64,000 nt of DNA from Nostoc sp. PCC 7524 (GTDB lineage Bacteria; Cyanobacteriota; Cyanobacteriia; Cyanobacteriales; Nostocaceae). Shown in pieces: positions 27,032-35,567 of the stretch. Location of the stretch: assembly GCF_000316645.1 (NCBI RefSeq), contig NC_019684.1:1302001-1366000 (forward strand). The letters run 5' to 3'. The position numbers and the translations under genes are program-made. Every line of letters starts with the position of its first letter. Position 1 is the first letter of the stretch. Under the pieces are notes generated by a model. It did no database searches. It was not told the origin of the DNA and worked only from the letters and a program-made list of their open reading frames with translations.

Positions 27032-27910
27032 ATGCTGAATAATCTCCCAGGCAAGATGATAGAACTGAATGGAGTTGAATATTTCGTCAGAGATTCTAGT
27101 ACAGGGAAAGAATCTGTTTTATTACTGCATGGTTGGCCTGATGATGGTAATTTATGGAAACATCAAATCATTGCTTTATTAGAGCATGACTATCGTGTAA
27201 TTTGTCCAGATTTACTGGGTTATGGTTTAAGTGGAACACCCACAGATATCAGTCGATATCAATTTACTCATTTAGTCAATGATATGATTACACTTCTAGA
27301 TAAATTGGCAGTGGAAAAAATACATTGTATTGCTCATGATTATGGTGCTGTAATCGGTTGGGAACTAGCCGCACACACAGAGCGATTGCAAACCTTGACA
27401 GCTATGTCTGTGGGTCATTTGACAGAGTTCTGCAAAACTTCCCTTGAGCATTTACAATTTCAATGGATTTACTTTTTAAATAGCCATGATGTTGCGCCTC
27501 AACTATATCGAGTCAAAAATGGTTATTTACTTCGGGAAGTGTTGGGTAGCCATCCCTACCGAGAGGAGATTTTAAAAAATACTCTCAAACCGGGTGTATT
27601 AGAAAATATGCAGCGACTAGAAAAAGCCAATCCTGTACCTAATTATTTACTGGCTGCTTTAGCTGGAGAATTACCTGAGCCTGTACCAATTAAAGTTCCT
27701 ACCCTGGGTATTTGGAGTAATCAAGATGATGTTCTGTGGGAATCACAGATGCAGAATTCTGAAAAATACATATCAGCAGAGTGGCAGTATGAAAAGATTG
27801 TAGATGCAGGACATTGGTTTATGCTTGAGCAACCACAGCAGATAAATCAACTGTTATTGAATTGGCTGAAAAAACATTCATATAGCTTGAAAATAGAGGC
27901 TAGGGACTAG
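27032..27910 (+). CDS. Alpha/beta hydrolase, epoxide/haloalkane-hydrolase-like
   Basis: 292 residues. Oxyanion-hole motif HGWPDDGNLW; the nucleophile elbow is HDYGAVIG (G/H-x-D-x-G), which puts Asp at the nucleophile as in epoxide hydrolases and haloalkane dehalogenases rather than Ser; catalytic His in DAGHWFMLEQP. The acid is probably Asp in SNQDDVLW. Substrate unknown. Follows an AraC regulator. Confidence 0.85.
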   Translation: MLNNLPGKMIELNGVEYFVRDSSTGKESVLLLHGWPDDGNLWKHQIIALLEHDYRVICPDLLGYGLSGTPTDISRYQFTHLVNDMITLLDKLAVEKIHCIAHDYGAVIGWELAAHTERLQTLTAMSVGHLTEFCKTSLEHLQFQWIYFLNSHDVAPQLYRVKNGYLLREVLGSHPYREEILKNTLKPGVLENMQRLEKANPVPNYLLAALAGELPEPVPIKVPTLGIWSNQDDVLWESQMQNSEKYISAEWQYEKIVDAGHWFMLEQPQQINQLLLNWLKKHSYSLKIEARD

Positions 27911-27963
27911 GGAAGAAGAATTTTCATCTTTGGTTGTGGTTTTTTTCATAAATAGCTGATTTG

Positions 27964-28656
27964 CTAGGCAATTGCGGCTACATCATGGTCTATGGTTCTC
28001 ATGCCCAAACGCGCACGAATTTCGCTCACTTGGACATCCCAAAACTGATCCCATTTTTGGGCTATTAGTTTACCAGGAGTCTGAGAACCTAGCCTATAGC
28101 CGCGAGCTATTTCTGTCATCAAATCTTGAAATCTTGTTGGTTGATAAAGACTAATCATTACCATACTAAAACTTACTAACATCACACTGATAGGAATTGG
28201 AGTTTGAGCTAAAACAAACGCTTGTAGTCCAATTTCTCCAACACCATCAGTATCAAATCCAGCGACTACATGATAAATATCATGGGTAGAACGCCACAGC
28301 ATTTTGAGATAGGAAATATCATCAACTACAGGGACTTTTTTGTAAAAGTAAGGGTCAAAACCTCTAGTTTTCATCTCTCTGGCGTAGATATGACCTAAAG
28401 TTCCCTCTGGGAGTTTGGCTAAGTCATCTAAATCCAAAGGTGCAGGTAGCCAGCGTTCTTGAAATAAGGCATTGATTTCTGGATTTTTTTTCAATTCATC
28501 AACTGCTAACTGTGCCATTTCTGTTTGGTCAAGTGCATCCTCGAAGTCAAATATTGGGTCAGTATTACCATTTCTGGGCTTGAGGGTGCTAGCAGCTAAA
28601 AATTCTATGTAGGCGAGGAGTCCTTTGTCATTATTGTAGTTAATTACATTATTCAT
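27964..28656 (-). CDS. Coq4-like protein (quinone biosynthesis family)
   Basis: 230 residues. The Coq4 signature HDIYHVVAGFDTDGVGEIGLQAF is present (about residues 123-145), a metal-binding H-D-x-x-H...E arrangement. The C-terminal region is EIARGYRLGSQTPGKLIAQKWDQFWD. In mitochondria Coq4 organises or takes part in ubiquinone assembly. Cyanobacteria make plastoquinone, so the role here is unclear; relatives also occur beside carotenoid or oxygenase genes. No operon partner visible. Confidence 0.85.
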   Translation of the reverse strand: MNNVINYNNDKGLLAYIEFLAASTLKPRNGNTDPIFDFEDALDQTEMAQLAVDELKKNPEINALFQERWLPAPLDLDDLAKLPEGTLGHIYAREMKTRGFDPYFYKKVPVVDDISYLKMLWRSTHDIYHVVAGFDTDGVGEIGLQAFVLAQTPIPISVMLVSFSMVMISLYQPTRFQDLMTEIARGYRLGSQTPGKLIAQKWDQFWDVQVSEIRARLGMRTIDHDVAAIA

Positions 28657-28782
28657 AGTAATTTGTCAGGTGAAGATTTACGCACCAAGTGCAGGGGAAA
28701 ATATGTACCTCAATTTTTGACAGACTAATCATAATTTTCATGAATCCCCAGAGGTATTTATGACAATAATCATCGCCAACAC

Positions 28783-28815
28783 AAAACCTCGACTTCTTAC
28801 AGAAACCGAGGTTTT
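28783..28815 (-). terminator. Hairpin after hypB, probable operon terminator
   Basis: AAAACCTCG (28783-28791) and CGAGGTTTT (28807-28815) form a 9-bp stem with additional TTCT/AGAA pairing inside. It lies 39 bases past the hypB stop. The same hairpin design recurs at 53827-53859 after feoA, so it is also a dispersed repeat family. Confidence 0.65.
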
Positions 28816-28853
28816 TAAAATTTCAACTATTGTCTCAACTCAAGTATGCTTAC

Positions 28854-29711
28854 TTAAGCATTAACCAAATTTGCACAATTCAAAACTTTTTCTGTGAGCC
28901 ATTTATACCAACTATCTAAACCAGCACCTGTGGTGGCAGAAACCTGAAAAATTTGCATATGAGGATTTACCTGATGGGCGTATTCTATACAACGCTGGAC
29001 ATCAAACTGCACATAAGGTAACAAGTCAATTTTAGTGAGAATCATAATCTCACTAGCGCGAAACATATGGGGATATTTAATGGGCTTATCTTCCCCTTCT
29101 GTGACGGAGAGAATTACTACCTTTGCTTGTTCGCCTAAATCAAATAAAGCTGGGCAGACTAAATTACCCACATTCTCAATCATCAAAACTGAGTTTAATG
29201 GTGGGTTTAGTTGTTGTAAACCTCTTTCTATCATAGATGCGTCTAAATGACAGCCTGTACCTGTATTGATTTGAACAACTTTACAGCCTGTCGCTCTAAT
29301 TTTTTCAGCATCATTAATTGTTTCTTGGTCGCCTTCAATGACGCTGATAGGTAACTGGTGTTTCAGGTCATTAATTGTGCGAGTTAAAAGAGTTGTCTTA
29401 CCTGCACCAGGGGAACTCATTAAGTTTAAAGCCAGAATATTCCGACCTTTAAACCATCCACGATTTTGGGCTGCTAGTAGGTTATTTTTTCCTAAAATTT
29501 CTTGTTCTAAAGATATAGTTGTGCCGTGAATTTGAGCATGAATTTGCGATGCTTCCTGTTCATGATGATGGTCATGATTGTGGGAATGGGTAATCACAGT
29601 ACCATCAGGTAAAGTGTGGGTGTGATGATGGTGATTGTGTTCCATTTCACCTGTTTCTAAATTAGTAATTTTGCTGTCAGCATCATCAGAACAACCGCAA
29701 GTTACACACAT
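28854..29711 (-). CDS. hypB: HypB, nickel-inserting GTPase for hydrogenase maturation
   Basis: 285 residues. The N-terminus CVTCGCSDDAD carries the CxxCGC high-affinity nickel site. It is followed by a histidine-rich tract with about 16 His within residues 24-60 for nickel storage, then a SIMIBI GTPase domain with P-loop SSPGAGKTTLL, switch-region EGDQETINDAEKIRATG, and metal-binding CH in GTGCHLDASM. It hands Ni2+ to the hydrogenase large subunit together with HypA. The start overlaps the hypA stop by 10 bases, so translation is coupled. Last gene of the extended hyp operon. Confidence 0.97.
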   Translation of the reverse strand: MCVTCGCSDDADSKITNLETGEMEHNHHHHTHTLPDGTVITHSHNHDHHHEQEASQIHAQIHGTTISLEQEILGKNNLLAAQNRGWFKGRNILALNLMSSPGAGKTTLLTRTINDLKHQLPISVIEGDQETINDAEKIRATGCKVVQINTGTGCHLDASMIERGLQQLNPPLNSVLMIENVGNLVCPALFDLGEQAKVVILSVTEGEDKPIKYPHMFRASEIMILTKIDLLPYVQFDVQRCIEYAHQVNPHMQIFQVSATTGAGLDSWYKWLTEKVLNCANLVNA

Positions 29712-30043
29712 ACTTCCTCAACCTCTATCTCTTTAATTTTTAGTTCTTCACCAGTGATTAAATCTAAGTGGACACTACCACATTCACATAGACCAAATGG
29801 TTTTTCTAAAGCAATTTCAGCACCACACTGACGGCATTTTGCTAACCCAGGAATGGCAATAATTTCTAACGTTGCGCCTGCTAGTGATGTCCCTTGTGTA
29901 CAAATATCAAAGCAAAATTGTACAGCGTCAGGCATAATCGCTGATAGTTTGCCAATTTCTACCACAACCCGGCGCACTTTTGCACCTTTGGCATATTCAT
30001 TGACAATGGCGACGATATTTTGCGTAATTCCTAGTTCGTGCAT
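29702..30043 (-). CDS. hypA: HypA, hydrogenase nickel metallochaperone
   Basis: 113 residues, standard length. The N-terminal MHE motif supplies the Ni2+ ligands (His2). The zinc-binding loop has CRQC (residues about 72-75) and CECG (about 89-92); the second motif is CxC rather than the more common CxxC. It binds HypB and delivers Ni to pre-HupL. It lies 19 bases downstream of hypE and overlaps hypB. Confidence 0.96.
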   Translation of the reverse strand: MHELGITQNIVAIVNEYAKGAKVRRVVVEIGKLSAIMPDAVQFCFDICTQGTSLAGATLEIIAIPGLAKCRQCGAEIALEKPFGLCECGSVHLDLITGEELKIKEIEVEEVCV

Positions 30044-30062
30044 AAAAATATCTGCTTAATTA

Positions 30063-31166
30063 TTAACAAATTCGTGGTAATTGTTCGCCGACTAACATAT
30101 CAACAATACGTTCTGTGCCGAAGGCAGTTTTTAACAAGACAACTCCTGGAGGTGCAGAAATAACCTCACCAATAATACAGGCATTTTTCCCGGCAGGGTG
30201 AGATTGCATTGCTGATAAAACTGTATCGGCTTTGTCACTGCCTACCACTACTACTAACTTACCTTCATTAGCTAGATATAATGGGTCTAAACCCAAAATT
30301 TCACACATTCCTTGGACTTCTTCTCGCACGGGGATAGATGCTTCATTGATACGTATCCCTACATGAGAACTCAAGGCAAATTCATTTAAAACTGTGGCTA
30401 AACCCCCGCGTGTAGCATCGCGCATGGCGTGAATTTCAGGGCATACATTCAGAATAGTTTCTACTAATCCATGCAACGGCTGACAGTCGCTTTTAATATC
30501 AGTTTCTAAAGCTAATTCACCACGGGCAATTAAAATTGCTGCGCCATGATTGCCTAATTCACCGTTGATGATTATGGCATCTCCTGGTTGAATATTGTGG
30601 GCAGAAATATTAATTCCTGTGGGGATAATACCAATACCAGCAGTGTTAATAAATAATTTATCAGCCGCACCACGATACACAACTTTGGTGTCACCAGTCA
30701 CGATTTGCACTCCGGCGGTTTGGGCGGCTGCTTTCATACTCGCTGCAACCCGCCGCAGGGTTGCTGTGGGTAATCCTTCTTCTAAAATGACGCTACAAGT
30801 AAGATATAAAGGTTTTGCACCACTGACAGCTAAATCGTTAATTGTACCGTTAACAGCTAATTCACCTATATCACTACCAGGAAAAAATAAGGGGTCTACA
30901 ACATAGGAATCTGTGGTAAAAGCTAGTCTATCTCCCTGCGGTAAAAGCTGGGATAAATTAAAGCTGGCTTGGTCTTCTAATTGGGAAAGTATAGGATTAT
31001 CAAAACTACTGACAAAAATATCATCAATTAAGTCGCGCATGGCTTTACCACCACTACCATGTGCCAGGGTGATATGAGTGTCACGAACTGTACTTTGACG
31101 ACGGCGGACTTGTTCAATTTTTTGAAATAGGGGATTGGGAGTTGAGTTATGAGCAGAAAAATCCAT
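30063..31166 (-). CDS. hypE: HypE, carbamoyl dehydratase making the CN ligand
   Basis: 367 residues, PurM/AIR synthetase-like fold with ATP-binding GSGGKAMRDLI and GDTKVVYRGAADKLFINTAGIG. The C-terminus is PRIC, whose terminal Cys receives the carbamoyl group from HypF and is dehydrated to thiocyanate for the Fe(CN)2CO centre. The first ATG gives a slightly long N-terminus (MDFSAHNSTPNPLF); residues from ITLAHGSGG onward match the family. Confidence 0.96.
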   Translation of the reverse strand: MDFSAHNSTPNPLFQKIEQVRRRQSTVRDTHITLAHGSGGKAMRDLIDDIFVSSFDNPILSQLEDQASFNLSQLLPQGDRLAFTTDSYVVDPLFFPGSDIGELAVNGTINDLAVSGAKPLYLTCSVILEEGLPTATLRRVAASMKAAAQTAGVQIVTGDTKVVYRGAADKLFINTAGIGIIPTGINISAHNIQPGDAIIINGELGNHGAAILIARGELALETDIKSDCQPLHGLVETILNVCPEIHAMRDATRGGLATVLNEFALSSHVGIRINEASIPVREEVQGMCEILGLDPLYLANEGKLVVVVGSDKADTVLSAMQSHPAGKNACIIGEVISAPPGVVLLKTAFGTERIVDMLVGEQLPRIC

Positions 31167-31245
31167 ATTAATTAAGTTTTGATTATTATTTTGTTGGTAA
31201 GATACGTTACGCTTTGGTAACGCACCTTACATTTATTTTGTAGTT

Positions 31246-31461
31246 CTATCTACCAGATTCATCGTGTCTGCCACGATGTCTGTCACAATGCAATATGCCA
31301 TTAACAGCCCAATTTTCTCTTTCAAATTCATCAATGTGAATGGTAATCCATTCGGGCTTGGTATCTAATGCTGCAACCATCGCATTGGTAATGGCTTCTA
31401 CTAAATGCCGTTTTTTCTCAATGGAATGTCCTCTAGCAATTCTGACGGTGACGAATGGCAT
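31246..31461 (-). CDS. 4-oxalocrotonate tautomerase-like protein
   Basis: 71 residues beginning Met-Pro (MPFVTVRIARGHSIEKKRHLV). In this superfamily Met is removed and Pro1 is the general base. The C-terminal ~12 residues (HRGRHDESGR) extend past the usual ~60-residue core. It sits between hypD and hypE on the same strand, the position known for a tautomerase gene in the extended hyp region of Nostoc. A role in hydrogenase maturation is not established. Confidence 0.88.
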   Translation of the reverse strand: MPFVTVRIARGHSIEKKRHLVEAITNAMVAALDTKPEWITIHIDEFERENWAVNGILHCDRHRGRHDESGR

Positions 31462-31515
31462 ACAATTTGTCCTCGCAGTGTTGTTGTATGAAGTGTATCG
31501 CTGCTGATTTGGAGG

Positions 31516-32667
31516 TTATGAGGAGATAGTCACTTTTGGCTGTTCAACTGTTTGTTTTTGCATAACAGTCGAAAATCTGCCATATTTATAGTATGCTGCA
31601 CAGGCTCCTTCGGAAGACACCATACAAGTACCTATTGGGGTTTCGGGAGTACAAGCTGTACCAAATACTTTACACTGCCAAGGTTTGAGGACTCCTTTGA
31701 GAATTTCGCCACACTGACAAGCTTTATGATCTGCTACTTTTTGGTTAGGAATGGTAAATTTTAATTCAGCATCAAATTGGGCATATTCTGGGCGAATTGT
31801 TAAACCAGAATAGGGGATTTCATTTAAGCCTCGCCATTCAAAAGTTTCGCGGACTGCAAAGACTTGATTCATGGCTGCTAAGGCTACTTGATTACCGGCT
31901 TTTTGGACTAATCTGTTATATTGGTTTTCAACTTCACAGCGATTTTCTATTAGCTGTTGTAACAGCATCCAAATTGATTGCAATATATCTAATGGTTCAA
32001 AGCCAGAAACAACTATCGGTTTATGATACTTTTGGGCTATAAATTCATAAGGTTCAGTGCCAATTACCATACTGACATGACCAGGCCCGACAAATCCATC
32101 TAGTTGTAAATCAGGGTTATCTAGTAAGGCTTGCAGGGCGGGAATCACAAGGACGTGATTACTAAACATACTAAAGTTTTGAATATGTTCTTCCGCCGCT
32201 TGTAGGATGGTAAAAGCGGTGCTGGGGGCGGTGGTTTCAAAGCCTAAAGCGAAAAATACGACTTCTTTATCGGGATTATTTTTAGCAATTTGTAAGCTAT
32301 CTAGGGGCGAGTAAACCATGCGAATGTCTGCGCCTTGGGCTTTGGCTTGCAAGAGGCTATGTTTAGAACCAGGGACGCGCATGGTGTCGCCAAAGGTTGT
32401 TAAAATGACGTTGGGGTTTTGGGAAATTGCGATCGCATCATCTAATCTACCCTTGGGCATAACGCACACTGGACAACCAGGCCCGTGAATTAGTTCTATA
32501 TTCGCTGGTAAGATTTCTTCAATACCGTATTTAAAAATAGAATGAGTATGCCCACCGCATACTTCCATAATTTTTATATGTTTATCTAATTGATAGCTGA
32601 GTTTTTCGATTTCTTGCCGTAAGGCTGCGGCTTTTTCTGGTTCGCGGAATTCGTCTACGTATTTCAT
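31516..32667 (-). CDS. hypD: HypD, Fe-S scaffold for Fe(CN)2CO assembly
   Basis: 383 residues. Conserved motifs CGGHTHSIFKYG, GPGCPVCVMP (redox Cys), and C-terminal cysteines in KACQCGEILKG and CKVFGTAC...CMVSSEGACAAYYKYG, which ligate the [4Fe-4S] cluster. With HypC it carries the iron-cyanide-CO unit to the hydrogenase large subunit. A 47-base spacer to hypC is made of GGGGAYT heptamers. Confidence 0.97.
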   Translation of the reverse strand: MKYVDEFREPEKAAALRQEIEKLSYQLDKHIKIMEVCGGHTHSIFKYGIEEILPANIELIHGPGCPVCVMPKGRLDDAIAISQNPNVILTTFGDTMRVPGSKHSLLQAKAQGADIRMVYSPLDSLQIAKNNPDKEVVFFALGFETTAPSTAFTILQAAEEHIQNFSMFSNHVLVIPALQALLDNPDLQLDGFVGPGHVSMVIGTEPYEFIAQKYHKPIVVSGFEPLDILQSIWMLLQQLIENRCEVENQYNRLVQKAGNQVALAAMNQVFAVRETFEWRGLNEIPYSGLTIRPEYAQFDAELKFTIPNQKVADHKACQCGEILKGVLKPWQCKVFGTACTPETPIGTCMVSSEGACAAYYKYGRFSTVMQKQTVEQPKVTISS

Positions 32668-32714
32668 GGTTGGGGACTGGGGATTGGGGATTGGGGACTG
32701 GAGACTGGGAGATA

Positions 32715-32975
32715 TTAATTACTAATTTCTGCTTGAATTAACGCGATTTCTTCTAATAGTTTCAGTGTCTCAGCTGCTTCTTGTTCGTTGATTCTGTTCA
32801 TGGCGAAGCCGACGTGAACTAATACCCAATCTCCTACGCATGATTCGGGGGAATGTTGTTCGTCAACTATGCAGGCTATGTTTACTTGGCGTTTTACTCC
32901 ACCAACGTTTACTATGGCTAATTTTTGGTTAGTGTCGGTGATTTCTACTATTTGTCCGGGGATTCCTAAACACAT
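32715..32975 (-). CDS. hypC: HypC, hydrogenase maturation chaperone
   Basis: 86 residues starting MCLGIPGQIVEI; Cys2 (after Met removal the N-terminal Cys) is the functional residue that binds HypD and pre-HupL. Family member HAFVGxAM is seen as VHVGFAMNRI. Located between hypF and hypD. Confidence 0.96.
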   Translation of the reverse strand: MCLGIPGQIVEITDTNQKLAIVNVGGVKRQVNIACIVDEQHSPESCVGDWVLVHVGFAMNRINEQEAAETLKLLEEIALIQAEISN

Positions 32976-33055
32976 TTTTATGTTCCTTGGTGAAGTGGAA
33001 GAAAGAATTATTTCGCGCAGAGGCGCAGAGGCGCAGAGAGTGTAAGAGTGGATAT

Positions 33056-35503
33056 TTAGGAATTTTTTAGGGCAGCTGTGATTAGGGCTTGTCCTAGGGA
33101 TAATCCGCCGTCGTTTGTTGGGACTAGGCTGTGGGTGAGGACGTTTATTTGTAGGTTTTTTAATTGGGTTTTTACTAGGTTTAATAATATGGTGTTTTGA
33201 AATACTCCTCCTGTTAATATGACTTGATTAATTAGGTTTTCTTGACGTAAGCGGTTAACCATTTCTACAATGACATTAGCTAAACTTTGATGAAATTTAG
33301 CAGCAATAACTGACTGAGAAACGCCTTGCTTAAGGTCATTAAGCAAGCATTGCCACATGGGGCGTGAGTCTATACAATAAATACTATCTGAAAAGCCCAG
33401 GTGAAAAAGGTAGGTTGCTGTTTCTTTAGGATTATTTAAGGTGTGAATATCGGCTATGGCTTCAAGTGCGATCGCAGCTTGTCCTTCATAGCTACATTCT
33501 TCTGGACAAATGCCAATAGCCGCCGCCACAGCGTCAAACAGTCTTCCTACTGAGGAGGCTAAGGGGGCGTTAATGCCTTTTTCGACAAGCTGATTCAGCA
33601 GTTTTATGGGCTTTTGATTTAAAAATTGTAATATTTCCAAATCAGCATATTGTTGTTGACAATCATCCCAAAGATTGGCAGCTAGTAAATGAGCGTAGGT
33701 ATTACGCCAAGGTTGGTAAATTGCTTGTTCACCGCCAATCATTGCCACTGGTTTAAAGGTGGCGAGGCGTTTGAACTGGCAATAATCAGCTAATAGAAAT
33801 TCTCCTCCCCAGAGTGTACCATCTGCACCATAGCCTAAACCATCGAAAGCAATACCTAAAACTGGGTTTGTATCTAAAGGTATCTGATTTTCTGCCATGC
33901 AAGCAGCGATGTGAGCGTGATGATGTTGGATGGGATACAGTGGGAGATGGTTGGCTGTGGCGATTTCTTTACCGAGTTTTGTGGAGAGATATTCGGGATG
34001 TAAATCGACTGCGATCGCTTGTGGTTGATGTGCAAATAAGTTTAAATATAAACTGAGGGTATCTTGATAGGCACTCAACGCCGCAGCATTTTCTAAATCT
34101 CCTAAATGTTGTGAGATAATTGCTTCACCTTCTCGTATTAAGCAAAAGGTATTTTTTAACTCACTACCCATCGCTAAAATCTGCGGGACATTGTGAAATC
34201 CTGGCGGTAATTTTATCGGTGCTGGTGCATAACCTCTGGAGCGGCGAAGCGTTTGTAATTTATTATCGACAACGCGCACAACGGAATCATCTACCCTATT
34301 GACAATCTCTCGATTATGTAAGAGAAAATAATCAGCAATGTCACCTAATTTTTCTCTAGCTTCACCATTATCTATACATTGTGGTTCATCCGCAAGATTA
34401 CCACTTGTTAATACAATCGGGCGATTCATCCGCCGCAGAATTAAATGATGTAAAGGCGTATAAGGTAGCATGAAACCCAGAGTATTTTGCCCTGGTGCTA
34501 CAGAAGGGGCTATCAAGTGCTGAGTGCTGAGTTGTGTTAGCGGAAGCTGGGCGTTTAGCCCGTGCTGAGTAAGCAGTTCTTTAATTTTGAATTTTGAATT
34601 TTGAATTTTGAATTGATGTGTCCCCAGTCCCTTTTTCTGCAACAATACAATAGGTGCAGCAGGGCTTGTTAATAACTCGCGTTCTTGTTCATTAACAAAA
34701 CAATATTCTTCAATAATTGCAATATCCCGCGCCATCAAAGCGAAGGGTTTATCATAGCGTTTTTTACGTTGACGTAATTTCTGTACAGCCGCCTCTTGTG
34801 TCGCATCACAAGCGAGATGAATACCGCCTATACCCTTAATAGCGACAATTTCACCCTTTTGCAGCAATGTACAAACAGCGTCCACATCATCCAACATCGA
34901 GAACATGGAAGCCGTTACAGGTTTACCATCAGCCCGTTCTAGCCAAGCTTGGGGGCCACATACATGACAAGCTACAGGTTGGGCGTGAAAGCGACAATTT
35001 TCGACATTGTGGTATTCGTCCTCACAGTCACGACACATGACAAACGCAGACATACTGGTATTGCATCTGTCGTAAGGGACGGCGCGAATAATACTTAAAC
35101 GGGGGCCGCAGTGGGTACAGTTAGTAAAAGGATAACGATAAAAGCGGCTAAAAGGGTCAAAAATTTCTTGCTGACATTGGGGACAAGTTGCCGCATCGGG
35201 GGAGATTTGAGTTTTAGATACGCCGCTAACACTTCCAGATATGACAAAATCATCAAACTTCAACTCTCCAGCATAGGGAGTTCTGACAAGTTCCGTAATT
35301 TTTGCTAAGGGCGGACATTCATTTTGTAATCTGGTGACAAACTCTGTTAATTCAGTTTCACTACCAGCTACCCGAATTAACACACCTTCGCCATCATTAC
35401 AAACATCTCCCCGCAAACCGCAGGCTTTAGCCAGACGGTAAACTGTAGGGCGAAATCCTACCCCCTGTACAGTACCGCGAACTCTGATTTCTTCAAACTT
35501 CAT
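33056..35503 (-). CDS. hypF: HypF, carbamoyltransferase for the CN ligand, with translated repeat insert
   Basis: 815 residues, longer than the usual ~750-770. Domains: acylphosphatase (RVRGTVQGVGFRPTVYR, residues 7-23); two zinc-finger pairs (CPQC...CTHC, CRDC...CHVC; about 110-185); YrdC-like nucleotide-binding domain (about 205-390); Kae1-like carbamoyltransferase domain with HHHAHIAACM (about 500). It activates carbamoyl phosphate as carbamoyl-AMP and passes the carbamoyl group to HypE. The YrdC part contains an extra ~40 residues (about 290-333) encoded by repeat DNA at 34505-34630, including TTTTGAA heptamers read as FKIQNSKFKI. The normal sequence resumes at APSVAPGQNTLGFMLPYTPLHHL. 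Confidence 0.96.
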   Translation of the reverse strand: MKFEEIRVRGTVQGVGFRPTVYRLAKACGLRGDVCNDGEGVLIRVAGSETELTEFVTRLQNECPPLAKITELVRTPYAGELKFDDFVISGSVSGVSKTQISPDAATCPQCQQEIFDPFSRFYRYPFTNCTHCGPRLSIIRAVPYDRCNTSMSAFVMCRDCEDEYHNVENCRFHAQPVACHVCGPQAWLERADGKPVTASMFSMLDDVDAVCTLLQKGEIVAIKGIGGIHLACDATQEAAVQKLRQRKKRYDKPFALMARDIAIIEEYCFVNEQERELLTSPAAPIVLLQKKGLGTHQFKIQNSKFKIKELLTQHGLNAQLPLTQLSTQHLIAPSVAPGQNTLGFMLPYTPLHHLILRRMNRPIVLTSGNLADEPQCIDNGEAREKLGDIADYFLLHNREIVNRVDDSVVRVVDNKLQTLRRSRGYAPAPIKLPPGFHNVPQILAMGSELKNTFCLIREGEAIISQHLGDLENAAALSAYQDTLSLYLNLFAHQPQAIAVDLHPEYLSTKLGKEIATANHLPLYPIQHHHAHIAACMAENQIPLDTNPVLGIAFDGLGYGADGTLWGGEFLLADYCQFKRLATFKPVAMIGGEQAIYQPWRNTYAHLLAANLWDDCQQQYADLEILQFLNQKPIKLLNQLVEKGINAPLASSVGRLFDAVAAAIGICPEECSYEGQAAIALEAIADIHTLNNPKETATYLFHLGFSDSIYCIDSRPMWQCLLNDLKQGVSQSVIAAKFHQSLANVIVEMVNRLRQENLINQVILTGGVFQNTILLNLVKTQLKNLQINVLTHSLVPTNDGGLSLGQALITAALKNS
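34505..34630. repeat. Intergenic-type repeat translated inside hypF
   Basis: AATTTTG heptamers (four copies around 34581-34611) flanked by GTGCTGAGTGCTGAG and GGGCGTTTAGCCC blocks and TCCCCAGTCCC. The same AATTTTG heptamers occur in spacers at 35541-35564 and 57800-57817. Confidence 0.88.
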
Positions 35504-35540
35504 AAAGCAATGTGAACTGAATAGACATACCTGGGTAGCT

Positions 35541-35566
35541 TAATTTTGAATTTTGAATTTTGAATT
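35541..35566. repeat. AATTTTG heptamer tandem repeat
   Basis: About three and a half copies in the NHL-hypF spacer. Confidence 0.9.
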
Positions 35567-35567
35567 T

